From positions 186,001 to 250,000 of the forward strand of contig NZ_JAAQTL010000002.1 in assembly GCF_011742875.1 (NCBI RefSeq): DNA of 64,000 bases, in the 5' to 3' direction. Position 1 is the first letter of the stretch. Each line of letters starts with the position of its first letter. The DNA comes from Luteibacter yeojuensis. Its GTDB lineage: Bacteria > Pseudomonadota > Gammaproteobacteria > Xanthomonadales > Rhodanobacteraceae. The translations under genes and the position numbers were made by a program. Positions 45,688-55,098 of the stretch are shown piece by piece. The notes under the pieces are model-generated. The model made no database searches. It worked only from the letters and a program-made list of their open reading frames with translations, and was not told where the DNA came from.

Positions 45688-47346
45688 TTACATCGGTGAC
45701 GGATTGAGGAAGCGGTGGATGGCCTGGACCACCACCGAGCCCTCGCCGACGCCCGATGCCACGCGCTTGATCGAGCCCGAGCGCACGTCGCCCACCGCGA
45801 ATACGCCGCGCAAGGTCGTGGCGTAAGGCGACGGCGTCGCATAACCGTCGGAGTCCCGGCCGGTAAGCACGAAGCCCTTGCGGTCGAGGTCCAGGCAACC
45901 GTCCAGCCAGGCGGTGTTCGGCTCGGCGCCGATCATCACGAACAGGCTGCCTGCCTTGATCCGCTTCTGCGTGCCGTCGGCGCATTTCCAGCCCACTTCG
46001 CGCAGGTACGCGTCGCCGTCGAGGTGATCGACCTGGCAGCGCGGATGCAACGTGATCCGTGGCGACTGCGCGATGCGTTGCACGAGGTAATCCGACATCG
46101 TCGAGGCCAGCCCTTCGCCACGCACGAGGATATGCACGTGGGCCGCCGTACGCGCGAGGAACACGGCCGCCTGACCCGCGCTGTTGCCGCCGCCGACCAC
46201 CACGATCTCCTCGCCGGCACAAAGCGTGGCCTCCATCGCCGTGGCGGCATAGTGGATGCCCTGGCCTTCGAAGCGCTCGTAGTCGAGGTGGTCGAGCTTG
46301 CGATAGCGCGCGCCGGTGGCGACCACGACCGCGCGCGCGCGCACCGAGGTACCGTCGTCGAGCAGGAGCGTGTAGGGATGTTTCGCGCAATCCATGCCCT
46401 CCACCGACCGCGCGATCGCCATGTGCGCCCCGAATTTCATGGCCTGCACCTGCGCACGCCCGGCCAGCGCCTGCCCGGAAATGCCCGTCGGGAAGCCAAG
46501 ATAGTTCTCGATCTTCGAGCTGGTGCCGGCCTGCCCGCCGGGAGCGAGTGCCTCGAGCACCAGGGTGTCGAGCCCTTCGGATGCCGCATAGACGGCGGCG
46601 GCGAGACCGGCGGGCCCGGCGCCGATCACCGCCACGTCGTGCACGTGCTCGCTGTCGAGCAGGATGGCGATGCCCAGCTCGTCCGCCAGTTGGGATGTGC
46701 TGGGGCAACGCAACACACGCCGGTCCGGCATCACCACGACGGGGCATTCCGACGGACGGAGTCCCAGGCAGTCGAGGAGGTGCATCGCATCCTCGTCCAC
46801 GTCGGTATCGAGAAGGCGGTACGGGTAGCCGTTGCGGATGAGGAAACTGCGCAGGCGCACGGTATCGGCCGCATGCGCGGAGCCGGCCAGCGTGACGCCG
46901 CCCTGGCCGCTCTGGATCAGGGCCACGCGGCGCAGGATGAACGCACGCATGATGATCTCGCCGATATCCGGCTCCCCGGACACCAGCTTGCGGAAACCGA
47001 TCGGATCGACGCGGACGAGCCGCGAATCCGAGCCGGTGCGCCCATTCACCATGACCTGTCTTTCGCTGAACAGGTCCACCTCGCCCGTGAACTGGGACGG
47101 GCCATGCACGACGAAGATGCTCGGCTGGCCGTCCTTGTCCAGGTCGTAGATCTCGATGCAGCCCTCGATCACGAAGAAGTAATCGATCCTGCGGTCGCCG
47201 CGCCGGAACAGCACGGTGCCGGCGGGCACGAGTTCCTCCACCCCATACTTCACGAGACGGGCCGCCATCTCCTCGTTGAGGGAAGGAAAGGTCTGCTCGC
47301 GGCGATTCAGCGGACTGGACGGGTCGTTGTCGGGAGGAATGGCCAT
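45688..47346 (-). CDS. cNMP-binding / thioredoxin-reductase-like flavoprotein
   Basis: This is a 552-residue protein with three parts. Residues about 20-150 are a cyclic-nucleotide-binding-type sensor domain (LVPAGTVLFRRGDRRIDYFF). About 165-235 is a thioredoxin-fold segment (FLIRNGYPYRLLD...CPVVVMPDRRVL). From about 240 on it is a thioredoxin-reductase-like module, with FAD motif GAGPAGLAAAVYAASEG and NADPH motif VVGGGNSAGQAA. The redox CxxC of true thioredoxin reductase is absent: the site reads YAATAMEA. The electron acceptor is unknown. It is divergent from the CPBP protease gene. Confidence 0.9.
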   Translation of the reverse strand: MAIPPDNDPSSPLNRREQTFPSLNEEMAARLVKYGVEELVPAGTVLFRRGDRRIDYFFVIEGCIEIYDLDKDGQPSIFVVHGPSQFTGEVDLFSERQVMVNGRTGSDSRLVRVDPIGFRKLVSGEPDIGEIIMRAFILRRVALIQSGQGGVTLAGSAHAADTVRLRSFLIRNGYPYRLLDTDVDEDAMHLLDCLGLRPSECPVVVMPDRRVLRCPSTSQLADELGIAILLDSEHVHDVAVIGAGPAGLAAAVYAASEGLDTLVLEALAPGGQAGTSSKIENYLGFPTGISGQALAGRAQVQAMKFGAHMAIARSVEGMDCAKHPYTLLLDDGTSVRARAVVVATGARYRKLDHLDYERFEGQGIHYAATAMEATLCAGEEIVVVGGGNSAGQAAVFLARTAAHVHILVRGEGLASTMSDYLVQRIAQSPRITLHPRCQVDHLDGDAYLREVGWKCADGTQKRIKAGSLFVMIGAEPNTAWLDGCLDLDRKGFVLTGRDSDGYATPSPYATTLRGVFAVGDVRSGSIKRVASGVGEGSVVVQAIHRFLNPSPM

Positions 47347-47478
47347 CGGGTCGATCCAGGGATCCGGGTAAGTGTGCCGGCGCCGCGACCATAGCGGAGG
47401 CGGCGCGTGGCGATCTTGTATCGGAAGACCATCATGCCTGCGTAGACTGCGACTGCAAGCCCATCCGAAGAGAAACCC

Positions 47479-48384
47479 ATGCCTGCCGAGCCGACCGTCG
47501 CGACGCCTCCGTCGTTGCCCCTGCGCGTGCTGCGTTCGCCCCTCGGGCGCATCGTGGCCTTCTTCGCCGCGCTGACCGTGCTGGTCATCGTCGCCCGCTC
47601 GATCTACGCGGCGCTCGGCCTGCCCAAGGGCGACATTCCGTTCGACAGGATCACGCCCACGATCGAGGTCTTCCGGCTGGCCCCCGCCGTGCTTGCGTAC
47701 TGGCTGCTCGTCCGGGTCGTCGAGCACCGACGTGTCGACGAGCTGGCCCCACGCAAGGCCCTGCCCCACGTGCTGCTGGGCCTCGCCGGTGGCGCCGTCG
47801 TGTTTTCCCTCGTCGTAGGCGCCCTCTGGGCCCTGGGCGCTTACGTCGTCGATGGTACGAACCGGGACGCGCACTGGCTGGGCCCGGTCCTGGCCATGGG
47901 CGTGGGTGCCGGCGTGGGCGAGGAAATCGTCAGTCGGGGCGTGATCTTCCGCATCGTCGAGGAAGGGCTGGGCACCTGGGCGGCGTTGCTGGTGTCGGCG
48001 GCGGTTTTCGGCGGCCTTCACATAGGGAATCCGAACGCCACGGCATGGAGCGCCCTGGCCATCGCGCTGGAGGCGGGCCTGCTGTTCGGCCTGCTCTACC
48101 ACGTGACCCGCTCCCTCTGGGTCTGCATGGGCGCACATGCCGCCTGGAACGTCGCGCAGGGTCCGTTCTACGGCATTCCCGTATCGGGTTTCGAACAGCA
48201 CGGCTTCCTGGTGGCGCATATGCAGGGACCCGACTGGCTCACCGGCGGCGCGTTCGGCGCCGAGGCCTCGGTCGTCGCCCTCGGGCTCTGCTCCGTGGTC
48301 ACCGCCGCCTGCCTGGCCCTCGCCCTGCGTCGCGGCAGCCTGCTGGCGCCGGCCTGGCGCCGGAAACGGCCCGCCGTCGCGTGA
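47479..48384 (+). CDS. CPBP-family intramembrane metalloprotease (first)
   Basis: This 301-residue membrane protein (CAAX protease/bacteriocin-processing or Rce1 family) has about seven or eight helices. Catalytic motifs are complete: GEEIVSRGVIFR (Glu148-Glu149, Arg153), FGGLH with a metal His, and HAAWN. Substrates are not evident. A GAAGAG ribosome site precedes the ATG. It is divergent from the flavoprotein gene and followed by the signalling cassette on the same strand. Confidence 0.9.
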   Translation: MPAEPTVATPPSLPLRVLRSPLGRIVAFFAALTVLVIVARSIYAALGLPKGDIPFDRITPTIEVFRLAPAVLAYWLLVRVVEHRRVDELAPRKALPHVLLGLAGGAVVFSLVVGALWALGAYVVDGTNRDAHWLGPVLAMGVGAGVGEEIVSRGVIFRIVEEGLGTWAALLVSAAVFGGLHIGNPNATAWSALAIALEAGLLFGLLYHVTRSLWVCMGAHAAWNVAQGPFYGIPVSGFEQHGFLVAHMQGPDWLTGGAFGAEASVVALGLCSVVTAACLALALRRGSLLAPAWRRKRPAVA

Positions 48385-48482
48385 CAGGATTCGCATAACG
48401 CGGCCTGCGCCATGGAAGGATCACCCGGTTGGGTGTACCAACGAAGGCACGGCCAGCCACCCCCGACTTCACCGGTCCACGC

Positions 48483-51400
48483 ATGCAAACTCCCCCGAAG
48501 CGCAATACCTGGCTGGCCGACCAGCCGCTGCAACGCAAGATGCTCCTGGCCATCGGGGCCCTGCTGCTCATGTTCGTGGTGACGAACCTGGGCAACCTCG
48601 TCTCGATCGGGCGCGAGAAGGACAGCCGTGCATGGGCCTCGCACACCTACAAGGTGCTCCTCACCCTTGCGGAGCTGGGCGACGCCGCGCAGGCCAGGCA
48701 GGCGGCCGCGCGCGGTTATCTGCTGGGCCGCTCGGACAGCGAACGCGCGGATTTCGACACCGCCGACGGGGAGCTCTCGCGCCATGTCGCCCACCTGCGC
48801 GAACTGGTCGCCGACAACCCGCTGCAGGAATCCCGCGTCGATCGCCTGCATGACATGCTCGCCCGCTGGAAGTCCGAGGTGGCGACACAGGGGCTCGAGC
48901 CGATGCGCGCGGCAGGAGATGCCGACACCGTCGATGCGGCCCTCGCCCGCGAGCGCATACGGCAGGCGTACCTCTCGAACCGCTCCGTGCGGATGAACGA
49001 CATTCGCACCCTTGTCGGCCAGATGGCTTCCACGGAGCAAGGCCTGCTGGCGGATCGCAGCAGCACGCTCAGCCGCCAGCTTTCCACGACGCAGTGGATC
49101 GATATCGGTTCGCTGCTGGCCTGCCTCCTTTTCGCCTGGTTCGTGATCCGCATGACCTTCCGCCTCATTACCCGACCCATCGTGAAGATGACCGGCCTGA
49201 TGACGCAACTCGCCAACCACGACCACGACATCGAGGTGCGCCAGCTCACGCGACGCGACGAGATCGGCGAGATCGCACGCGCCTTGCAGGTGTTCAAGGA
49301 AATGGCGATCGAAAGCACCGGCCAGAACTGGCTGAAGTCTTCGGTCTCCGCGATTTCCGCGCGGCTGCAGGAAGCCACCTCGTATCGCGAGTTCGCCGGC
49401 ACCCTGATGTCCGAACTGGCCACCTGCCTGCACGCGGGGCTGGGCGTCTTCTACGTGCAACGCGGCGACACCGGGAGGCTCGAACTGCTGGGCAGCTACG
49501 GCTACAAGGAGCAGCGCCAGGCCCCGCGAAGCTACGACCCCGGCGAAGGGCTGGTCGGCCAGGCGGCCGTCGAACGCCGCACCATCGTCCTGCGCGACGT
49601 TCCGGAGGACTACGCGCGCATCCATTCGGCGACCGGCGAAGCGCCGCCGCGCAGCGTGGTGCTGCTGCCCGTGGTATCCAGGGACGCATTGCTGGGCGTG
49701 ATCGAGATCGCCGGCTTCGCGCCATTCACCGCGGTGCAGCTTCGCCTGCTCGAGGAACTGATGCCCATCGTCGCCCTCTCGCTGGAAAACCTGCGCCGCA
49801 CCGCCGAGCTGCAGGACCAGTCGCAACGGCTGGTCGCCTCCGAAGAGGAACTGCGTGTGCAGGCCGAGGAACTACACGCCTCCAACGAGGAACTGCGCGA
49901 GAAGGGCATCGCGCTCAACCGGCAGAACGAAGCGCTCGAGGCCTTGCAGAGGGAGACCCACGAAAAGGCCGAGGAACTCGCCAGGGCCAGCCAGTACAAG
50001 TCCGAATTCCTCGCGAACATGTCGCACGAGCTGCGCACGCCGCTGAACAGCCTGCTGATCCTTTCGCGCAGCCTGGCCGACAACGACGAGGAGAACCTCA
50101 ACGCCGGCCAGGTGGAATCAGCGCGCATCATCCACGATGCCGGCTCCAACCTGCTGCACCTCATCAACGACATCCTCGACCTGTCCAAGGTCGAGGCAGG
50201 AAAGATGGAACTGGTGGTCGACACCTTCTCCCTGGCCGACCTCGCGCGGACGCTCGGCCGCACGTTCGGCCACGTGGCGCGCGAGAAGAAGCTGGGCTTC
50301 GACGTGCGCTTGTCGCCGGACCTGCCCGCGACCATCCGCACGGACGCCGGCAAGCTCGAACAGGTCACGAACAACCTCCTGAGCAATGCGTTCAAGTTCA
50401 CCGCCCACGGCGGCGTCGAGGTGGAGATCGCGCGGCCGGCCGCGCATGGGTCCGTACCGCCCGGCATGGATCCCGCGCGCACCATCGCCATCGCCGTGAC
50501 GGATTCGGGCATCGGCATTCCCGCCGACAAGTTCCAGCGGGTGTTCAACGCCTTCGAACAAGTGGACGCGAGTACCAGCCGGCAATATGGCGGCACTGGC
50601 CTGGGCCTCGCGATCTCGCGGCGCATCGCCGAACTCCTCGGCGGCGGCATCGCCTTGCACAGCCGGCCGGGCGAAGGCAGCACCTTTACCCTGTTCGTGC
50701 CCGAGGCCACTTCCGAGACAGGTGCCCGGCCGGCACCCGTGTCCCACCAGCAGGCCGCCGCGGAAGCCACGCTGCCGCTGTCGCCCGCGCTGATTCCCGA
50801 CGGGATCGAGGACGATCGCGCTTCGCTCGAACCCGGCGACACGGCGATCCTCGTCGTCGAGGACGACCCCGCCTTCGCCCGCATCCTCGCCGACATGATT
50901 CATCGCAAGGGTCATCGCGTGCTCGCCGCCGCCGACGGCGAGTCCGGTCTCGCACTGGCCCGCCGCCATCGCCCCACCGGCATCCTCCTCGACGTGATGT
51001 TGCCGGGCATGGACGGCTGGACGGTGATGGAGCGGCTCAAGGCCGATGCCGCCACCCGGCATATCCCCGTGCACTTCATCTCGGCCACGGACGACGCCAC
51101 GCGCGGACTGGAACTCGGAGCCGTGGGCTTCCTCACCAAGCCGGTGAGCCGCGAGGCGATCACCGGCGCGTTCGAGCGGTTGATGCACTTCGCCGAAGGC
51201 CGGACGCGCGAGCTCCTCGTCGTGGACGACGATGCCAGCGCACGCGCCGCGGTCCGGACCTTGCTCAAGGACGATGCGGTGACGATCGACGAGGCGGCCT
51301 CGGGCGAGGAAGCCCTCGACATGAGCGCGCGGAAGACCTACGACTGCATCGTGCTCGACCTGGGCCTGCCCGGCATGTCCGGCTTCGATCTCCTGGAGCA

Positions 51401-52010
51401 GCTGTCGAGCGGCGGCCGCACGCCGCCCGTGGTGGTGTATTCCGGTCGCGACCTGTCCCGCGAGGAAAGCATGCGGATCCGCCAGTACACCGACAGCATC
51501 GTGGTCAAGGGCGCGCGCTCCCCGGACCGCCTGCTCGACGAAGTCAGCCTGTTCCTGCATTCCATCCGCCACGGAAGCGCGCCTCCCGCGGAGGCACCGC
51601 ATACGCTCACCGGACCGGTCGAGATCGACCTGCACGGCCGCCGCCTGCTCCTCGTCGACGACGACATGCGCAACCTGTTCGCCTTGTCCAAGGTCCTTCG
51701 TGCGAAGGGCGTCGACGTCGCCATGGCGCAGGACGGCCGGAAGGCACTGGACATGCTGGAGAAGGACGCCGGCATCGAGCTGGTACTGATGGATATCATG
51801 ATGCCGGTGATGGACGGCTACGAAACCATGCGCGAAATCCGCGCGAGGCGGCCCTTGGCCGACATGCCGATCATCGCGCTCACGGCCAAGGCCATGCGCG
51901 GCGACCGCGAGCGCTGCCTGGAGGCGGGCGCCAACGACTACCTGTCCAAGCCCATCGACGTCGACCGCCTCCTTTCGATGATCCGCGTCTGGCTGCCGAC
52001 ACGGGATTGA
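48483..52010 (+). CDS. Hybrid kinase with HAMP, GAF and three receivers
   Basis: This 1175-residue protein has a membrane helix (about residues 18-42), a helical sensor region of CHASE3 style (45-210), a second helix (about 216-236), HAMP (237-290), GAF (about 300-450) and a coiled coil. HisKA has His515 in MSHELRTPL and the HATPase has GGTGLGLAISRR. Three receiver domains follow, with acceptor stretches LLDVMLPGMDG, VLDLGLPGMSG and LMDIMMPVMDG. The ATG at 48483 lacks a good ribosome site; a TTG at 48429 behind GGAAGGA is the alternative. It begins a four-gene cassette with cheR, cheB and a diguanylate cyclase. Confidence 0.92.
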   Translation: MQTPPKRNTWLADQPLQRKMLLAIGALLLMFVVTNLGNLVSIGREKDSRAWASHTYKVLLTLAELGDAAQARQAAARGYLLGRSDSERADFDTADGELSRHVAHLRELVADNPLQESRVDRLHDMLARWKSEVATQGLEPMRAAGDADTVDAALARERIRQAYLSNRSVRMNDIRTLVGQMASTEQGLLADRSSTLSRQLSTTQWIDIGSLLACLLFAWFVIRMTFRLITRPIVKMTGLMTQLANHDHDIEVRQLTRRDEIGEIARALQVFKEMAIESTGQNWLKSSVSAISARLQEATSYREFAGTLMSELATCLHAGLGVFYVQRGDTGRLELLGSYGYKEQRQAPRSYDPGEGLVGQAAVERRTIVLRDVPEDYARIHSATGEAPPRSVVLLPVVSRDALLGVIEIAGFAPFTAVQLRLLEELMPIVALSLENLRRTAELQDQSQRLVASEEELRVQAEELHASNEELREKGIALNRQNEALEALQRETHEKAEELARASQYKSEFLANMSHELRTPLNSLLILSRSLADNDEENLNAGQVESARIIHDAGSNLLHLINDILDLSKVEAGKMELVVDTFSLADLARTLGRTFGHVAREKKLGFDVRLSPDLPATIRTDAGKLEQVTNNLLSNAFKFTAHGGVEVEIARPAAHGSVPPGMDPARTIAIAVTDSGIGIPADKFQRVFNAFEQVDASTSRQYGGTGLGLAISRRIAELLGGGIALHSRPGEGSTFTLFVPEATSETGARPAPVSHQQAAAEATLPLSPALIPDGIEDDRASLEPGDTAILVVEDDPAFARILADMIHRKGHRVLAAADGESGLALARRHRPTGILLDVMLPGMDGWTVMERLKADAATRHIPVHFISATDDATRGLELGAVGFLTKPVSREAITGAFERLMHFAEGRTRELLVVDDDASARAAVRTLLKDDAVTIDEAASGEEALDMSARKTYDCIVLDLGLPGMSGFDLLEQLSSGGRTPPVVVYSGRDLSREESMRIRQYTDSIVVKGARSPDRLLDEVSLFLHSIRHGSAPPAEAPHTLTGPVEIDLHGRRLLLVDDDMRNLFALSKVLRAKGVDVAMAQDGRKALDMLEKDAGIELVLMDIMMPVMDGYETMREIRARRPLADMPIIALTAKAMRGDRERCLEAGANDYLSKPIDVDRLLSMIRVWLPTRD

Positions 52011-52011
52011 C

Positions 52012-52848
52012 GTGGACGTCGAAGACATCGAAATCGAACTCTTCGTAAGCGCCATGCGCCTTCGCCACGGGTACGATTTCAGCGGTTACGCCCCTGCCTC
52101 GCTGAAGCGCCGGGTACAGCAGCTGGTGCGCGTGCATGGTACCGGCGGCATCGGCGGGCTCATCCAGCGCGTGCTCCACGAGGACGGTTTCGTCACCGCG
52201 GCGGTCGAAGGGTTGTCGGTGCCGGTGTCCGAGATGTTCCGCGACCCGTCGGTGTTCCGTGCGCTGCGCGACAAGGTGCTGCCGGTGCTCGCGTCCTACC
52301 CCCAGGTGAACATCTGGCAGGCCGGCTGTGCGCACGGACAGGAGGTGTACTCGCTGGCCATCCTCCTCCAGGAGGAGGGGCTCTACGAGCGCACGCGGAT
52401 CTACGCCACCGATTTCAACGACGCGGCGCTGGCCGTGGCGACGGAAGGCATCTATCCGGCCCGCGATGCGCGCGACTGGTCGCGCGGTTATCTGGAAGCC
52501 GGCGGCCGCCAGTCCTTCAGCGACTACTACAGCGCGCGCTACGAGTTCATCCGGCTGGATCCCGGGTTGCGCCGGAACGTCACCTTCTTCAACCACAACC
52601 TGGTCACCGACAAGGTCTTCTGCGAAGCGCAGCTTATCCTTTGCCGCAACGTGCTCATCTACTTCGACAATGCCTTGCAGGACCGCACGCTCGGCCTGTT
52701 CCGCGACAGTCTCGTCCGCGGCGGCTTCCTCTGCCTCGGTTCGCGCGAGAACATCGAGTTCTCGGCGGTGGCCGCGGAATTCGCGAGCGTGGATGGTGCA
52801 TTGCGCATCTACCGTGCAGGCAGCAGCGCGAGGCCGTCGACGCCGTGA
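52012..52848 (+). CDS. CheR-type protein methyltransferase
   Basis: This 278-residue SAM-dependent methyltransferase has the all-helical N domain and motif I GCAHGQEVYSLA near residue 105, then YATDFNDAALAVA and LILCRNVLIYFDN. Classic CheR methylates glutamates of chemoreceptors, but no receptor gene is near. It starts with GTG one base after the hybrid kinase stop and overlaps the CheB-like gene (GTGA). In this cassette it probably modifies the kinase itself or another non-chemotaxis target. Confidence 0.92.
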   Translation: MDVEDIEIELFVSAMRLRHGYDFSGYAPASLKRRVQQLVRVHGTGGIGGLIQRVLHEDGFVTAAVEGLSVPVSEMFRDPSVFRALRDKVLPVLASYPQVNIWQAGCAHGQEVYSLAILLQEEGLYERTRIYATDFNDAALAVATEGIYPARDARDWSRGYLEAGGRQSFSDYYSARYEFIRLDPGLRRNVTFFNHNLVTDKVFCEAQLILCRNVLIYFDNALQDRTLGLFRDSLVRGGFLCLGSRENIEFSAVAAEFASVDGALRIYRAGSSARPSTP

Positions 52849-53414
52849 TCCGCCGGAGCGCCATCGTCATGGGCTGCAGCGCGGGAGGCATTACGGCCCT
52901 CCAGCGCGTGTTGCCGGGACTGGACCGGCGGCTGCCGGCCCCTGTCGTCGTCTGCTGCCATACAGGCTCGGCGAACGTGTCGCTGCTGGTGGAGCTGATC
53001 GGGCAGGTGTCGTCGCTTCCGGTCATCGAGGCGCGCGAGCGTGCAAGGGTCGAACCCGGCACGGTCCATGTCGCGCCCTCGGGTTACCACCTGCTGGTGG
53101 AAGAAGACCTGCATTTCTCCCTGAGCGTCGACGCGAAGGTGTCCTTCGCGCGTCCGTCGATCGACGTGCTGTTCGAGACGGCGGCCGACGCGTGGCGCGA
53201 ACGCGTGGTCGGCGTGCTCATGACCGGTGCCAATGGAGACGGCGCCCACGGCCTTGCCTCGATCCGGCGAAACGGCGGGTACGCCGTCGTGCAGGACCCC
53301 GACGAGGCGGAAGCCAAGGCCATGCCGCTGGCCGGACTGCGGATCGCGGGCGCGGACGTCTGCCTGCCGCTCGATGCGATTGCCATAACCCTGAACGAGC
53401 TGTGCCTGCCATGA
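52845..53414 (+). CDS. Stand-alone CheB-type methylesterase
   Basis: This 189-residue protein consists only of the CheB esterase domain. The catalytic triad is visible: Ser12 in MGCSAGG, His39 in VCCHTGS and Asp132 in MTGANGDGAHG. It lacks the receiver domain that controls chemotaxis CheB. The GTG start at 52845 is needed because the next ATG would remove the first strand. It overlaps the CheR gene before it and the diguanylate cyclase after it (ATGA). Confidence 0.9.
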   Translation: MIRRSAIVMGCSAGGITALQRVLPGLDRRLPAPVVVCCHTGSANVSLLVELIGQVSSLPVIEARERARVEPGTVHVAPSGYHLLVEEDLHFSLSVDAKVSFARPSIDVLFETAADAWRERVVGVLMTGANGDGAHGLASIRRNGGYAVVQDPDEAEAKAMPLAGLRIAGADVCLPLDAIAITLNELCLP

Positions 53415-54391
53415 ATCCGATCCGCCCGAAGATCCTCGTCGTCGACGACACGCCGGCCAACCTGGTGGCGATGCGCCACCTTCTGTCGCGAACGGATGCC
53501 GACATCTTCGAGGCCGCCAGCGGGAACGAAGCGCTGGCCCTGTGCCTCGACCACCAGTTCGCGCTGGTCCTGCTGGACGTGAACATGCCGGAGATGGACG
53601 GGTTCGAAGTGGCGCAACTCATCTCCGAGGCCGACCACCTCCGGGAAACGCCGATCATCTTCGTCACGGCCGCTTACGCGGACGACATCAACCGGATCAA
53701 GGGCTACCGCTCCGGCGCGGTCGATTACATCGCCAAGCCGATCAACGACGTGATCCTGCAGTCGAAGGTGAAGATCTTCATGGAGCTCTACCGCGCCCGC
53801 GCCCTGCTGCAGCAGGCGCTGGACGAACTCTCGCTGCGCAACCGCCAGCTCACCGGCGAGATCGCCGAACGTATCCGCATGGAAGAAATGGTCCGCCATC
53901 AGGCGACGCACGACGCGCTCACCGGCCTGCCCAACCGCGTGCTCTTCCGCGAGCGGCTCGAGACAGCCATCGCGTCCGTGGAGGACACCTCCGCGCTGGC
54001 CTATATCGACATCGATGGCTTCAAGGGCGTCAACGACAACGAAGGCCATGTGGCGGGCGACGAACTGCTCAAGGCCATCGCCGGGCGGATCGACGCGCGC
54101 ACGCGCGGCAGCGACACCGTCGCGCGTCTCGGTGGCGACGAGTTCGCGGTGATACTCCACGGCACGCCCGACGGTGCGGCCGCCCTCGCCCGCTGCCAGG
54201 TGCTCTGCGACGCGTTGGCGGAACCCTACAACCTCGACATGGGTGACCGCAGCCTGCTCGTGAACGTCGGCGCGAGCATCGGCGTCACGCTGTTCAAGCA
54301 GGGCGCCGACTACGACGACGTGGTCATCGCGGCCGACGTGGCGATGTACGTGGCGAAACGCAGCGGGAAGAACCGCTGCATCCTCGGATGA
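53411..54391 (+). CDS. Receiver-GGDEF diguanylate cyclase
   Basis: This 326-residue response regulator has a receiver with acceptor Asp56 (LLDVNMPEMDG). A coiled coil near residues 130-165 and a GGDEF domain with intact active site GGDEF (241-245) follow. The I-site RxxD (Arg232-Asp235) is present, so it should make c-di-GMP with product inhibition. As the last gene of the cassette it is a plausible output of the upstream hybrid kinase. Confidence 0.94.
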   Translation: MNPIRPKILVVDDTPANLVAMRHLLSRTDADIFEAASGNEALALCLDHQFALVLLDVNMPEMDGFEVAQLISEADHLRETPIIFVTAAYADDINRIKGYRSGAVDYIAKPINDVILQSKVKIFMELYRARALLQQALDELSLRNRQLTGEIAERIRMEEMVRHQATHDALTGLPNRVLFRERLETAIASVEDTSALAYIDIDGFKGVNDNEGHVAGDELLKAIAGRIDARTRGSDTVARLGGDEFAVILHGTPDGAAALARCQVLCDALAEPYNLDMGDRSLLVNVGASIGVTLFKQGADYDDVVIAADVAMYVAKRSGKNRCILG

Positions 54392-54550
54392 TCGGTTGGC
54401 CTGCTTCGCAGGCTCGTACCGCGAGCGACTTCGCCGCATTTTTCTGGCTCGGCTTCGCCGTCGCACTTTCGCTCGCACACCGCCACGCCGCGCGGGCAAA
54501 GACTGAAAGCTACGATACCGCGCAGAGAGACCTCGCACGTCAAGACCCTC

Positions 54551-54628
54551 TGTAGGAGCCGCTAAAGCGGCGAGACAACCTCGCGACGCCACGGCAAGAT
54601 TCCCTCGCCGCTATAGCGGCTCCTACAC
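54551..54628. repeat. Paired palindrome, loop type 2
   Basis: Arms TGTAGGAGCCGCTAAAGCGGCG and CGCCGCTATAGCGGCTCCTACA enclose a CTCGCGACGCCACGGCAAGATT loop, nearly the same as at 23341. Bases 54392-54550 before it hold no supported gene, only a small GCCTGC-TTC-GCAGGC hairpin at 54399-54413. Confidence 0.9.
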
Positions 54629-54916
54629 CGAGGCATCGGGCAGCGCACGCGACTGCTCGAAGACCATGCGTCCGTGAGCTTCCGCTGCGCAACGCATGCC
54701 GATACTCATCAAGGCATCGACCGTTTCCAGCGCGTACGTCATTCGCTTCCCCTCGACGCCGCCGGCCTCCCGAACGAGGTCGATAAGCACGCGGTTGAGC
54801 CTTCGCGTGTATGGTGTCTGGGAGCAACGCAGGCCAACCGATAACTCGGCTGATGTGGACGGATAGAATGCGGCGGATGTCGAGACTGAACAGGCTGGCT
54901 TTTTCTTGCCAAGCAC
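54623..54916 (-). CDS. Small hypothetical protein, uncertain
   Basis: A 97-codon frame begins with GTG at 54916 behind GAGG and ends in the TAG donated by the adjoining palindrome. The last 39 codons (from the ATG at 54742, which has a GAGGGGAAG ribosome site) have the GC-rich third positions of genes in this genome. The first 50 look less coding. No family is recognised. It may be the 3' end of a broken gene, a 39-residue peptide, or nothing. Confidence 0.3.
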   Translation of the reverse strand: MLGKKKPACSVSTSAAFYPSTSAELSVGLRCSQTPYTRRLNRVLIDLVREAGGVEGKRMTYALETVDALMSIGMRCAAEAHGRMVFEQSRALPDASV

Positions 54917-55098
54917 GTTACCTCATTGATCGGAGAGGTGTCGGGCTGTGCCCCTCTGAGCGAGTTCGGTCGCTTTGCGACCGCTGTTTGAGCGCTGAGG
55001 GGCACAGCCCGGCACCTCCCCGCTTGACGTCGCGGTTTGCGAGCACGAATGCGATGGCGAAGCCGAGCCTTCATGCGGCGAATCAGCTTAAAGCATGA
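54877..55098 (+). CDS. Possible leaderless small ORF over a palindrome
   Basis: A 73-codon frame starts seven bases after a TAGAAT box (54864-54869) and ends exactly where a hairpin-plus-T-run terminator begins. It contains four cysteines (Cys11, Cys25, Cys35, Cys38) and reads through the long palindrome at 54935-55018. The promoter, start and terminator line up as a transcription unit. Codon use is unlike its neighbours, however, and the unit may be a non-coding RNA. It overlaps the minus-strand frame at 54623-54916 by 40 bases. Confidence 0.2.
   Translation: MSRLNRLAFSCQARYLIDRRGVGLCPSERVRSLCDRCLSAEGHSPAPPRLTSRFASTNAMAKPSLHAANQLKA
54935..55018. repeat. Long interrupted palindrome
   Basis: Arms 54935-54956 (GAGGTGTCGGGCTGTGCCCC and two more bases) and 54997-55018 pair at 21 of 22 positions. 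Inside, CGGTCGC-TTT-GCGACCG forms a second stem at 54966-54982. The element is unlike the GCTATAGCGG palindromes in sequence. It could be a second repeat family or the core of a structured RNA. Confidence 0.8.

Noticed and set aside
47347..48396. In-frame extension upstream of the cNMP/thioredoxin-reductase-like protein
   Set aside because: The extra residues are antisense to the CPBP protease gene and lack any domain. The ATG at 47344-47346 begins right before the sensor domain.
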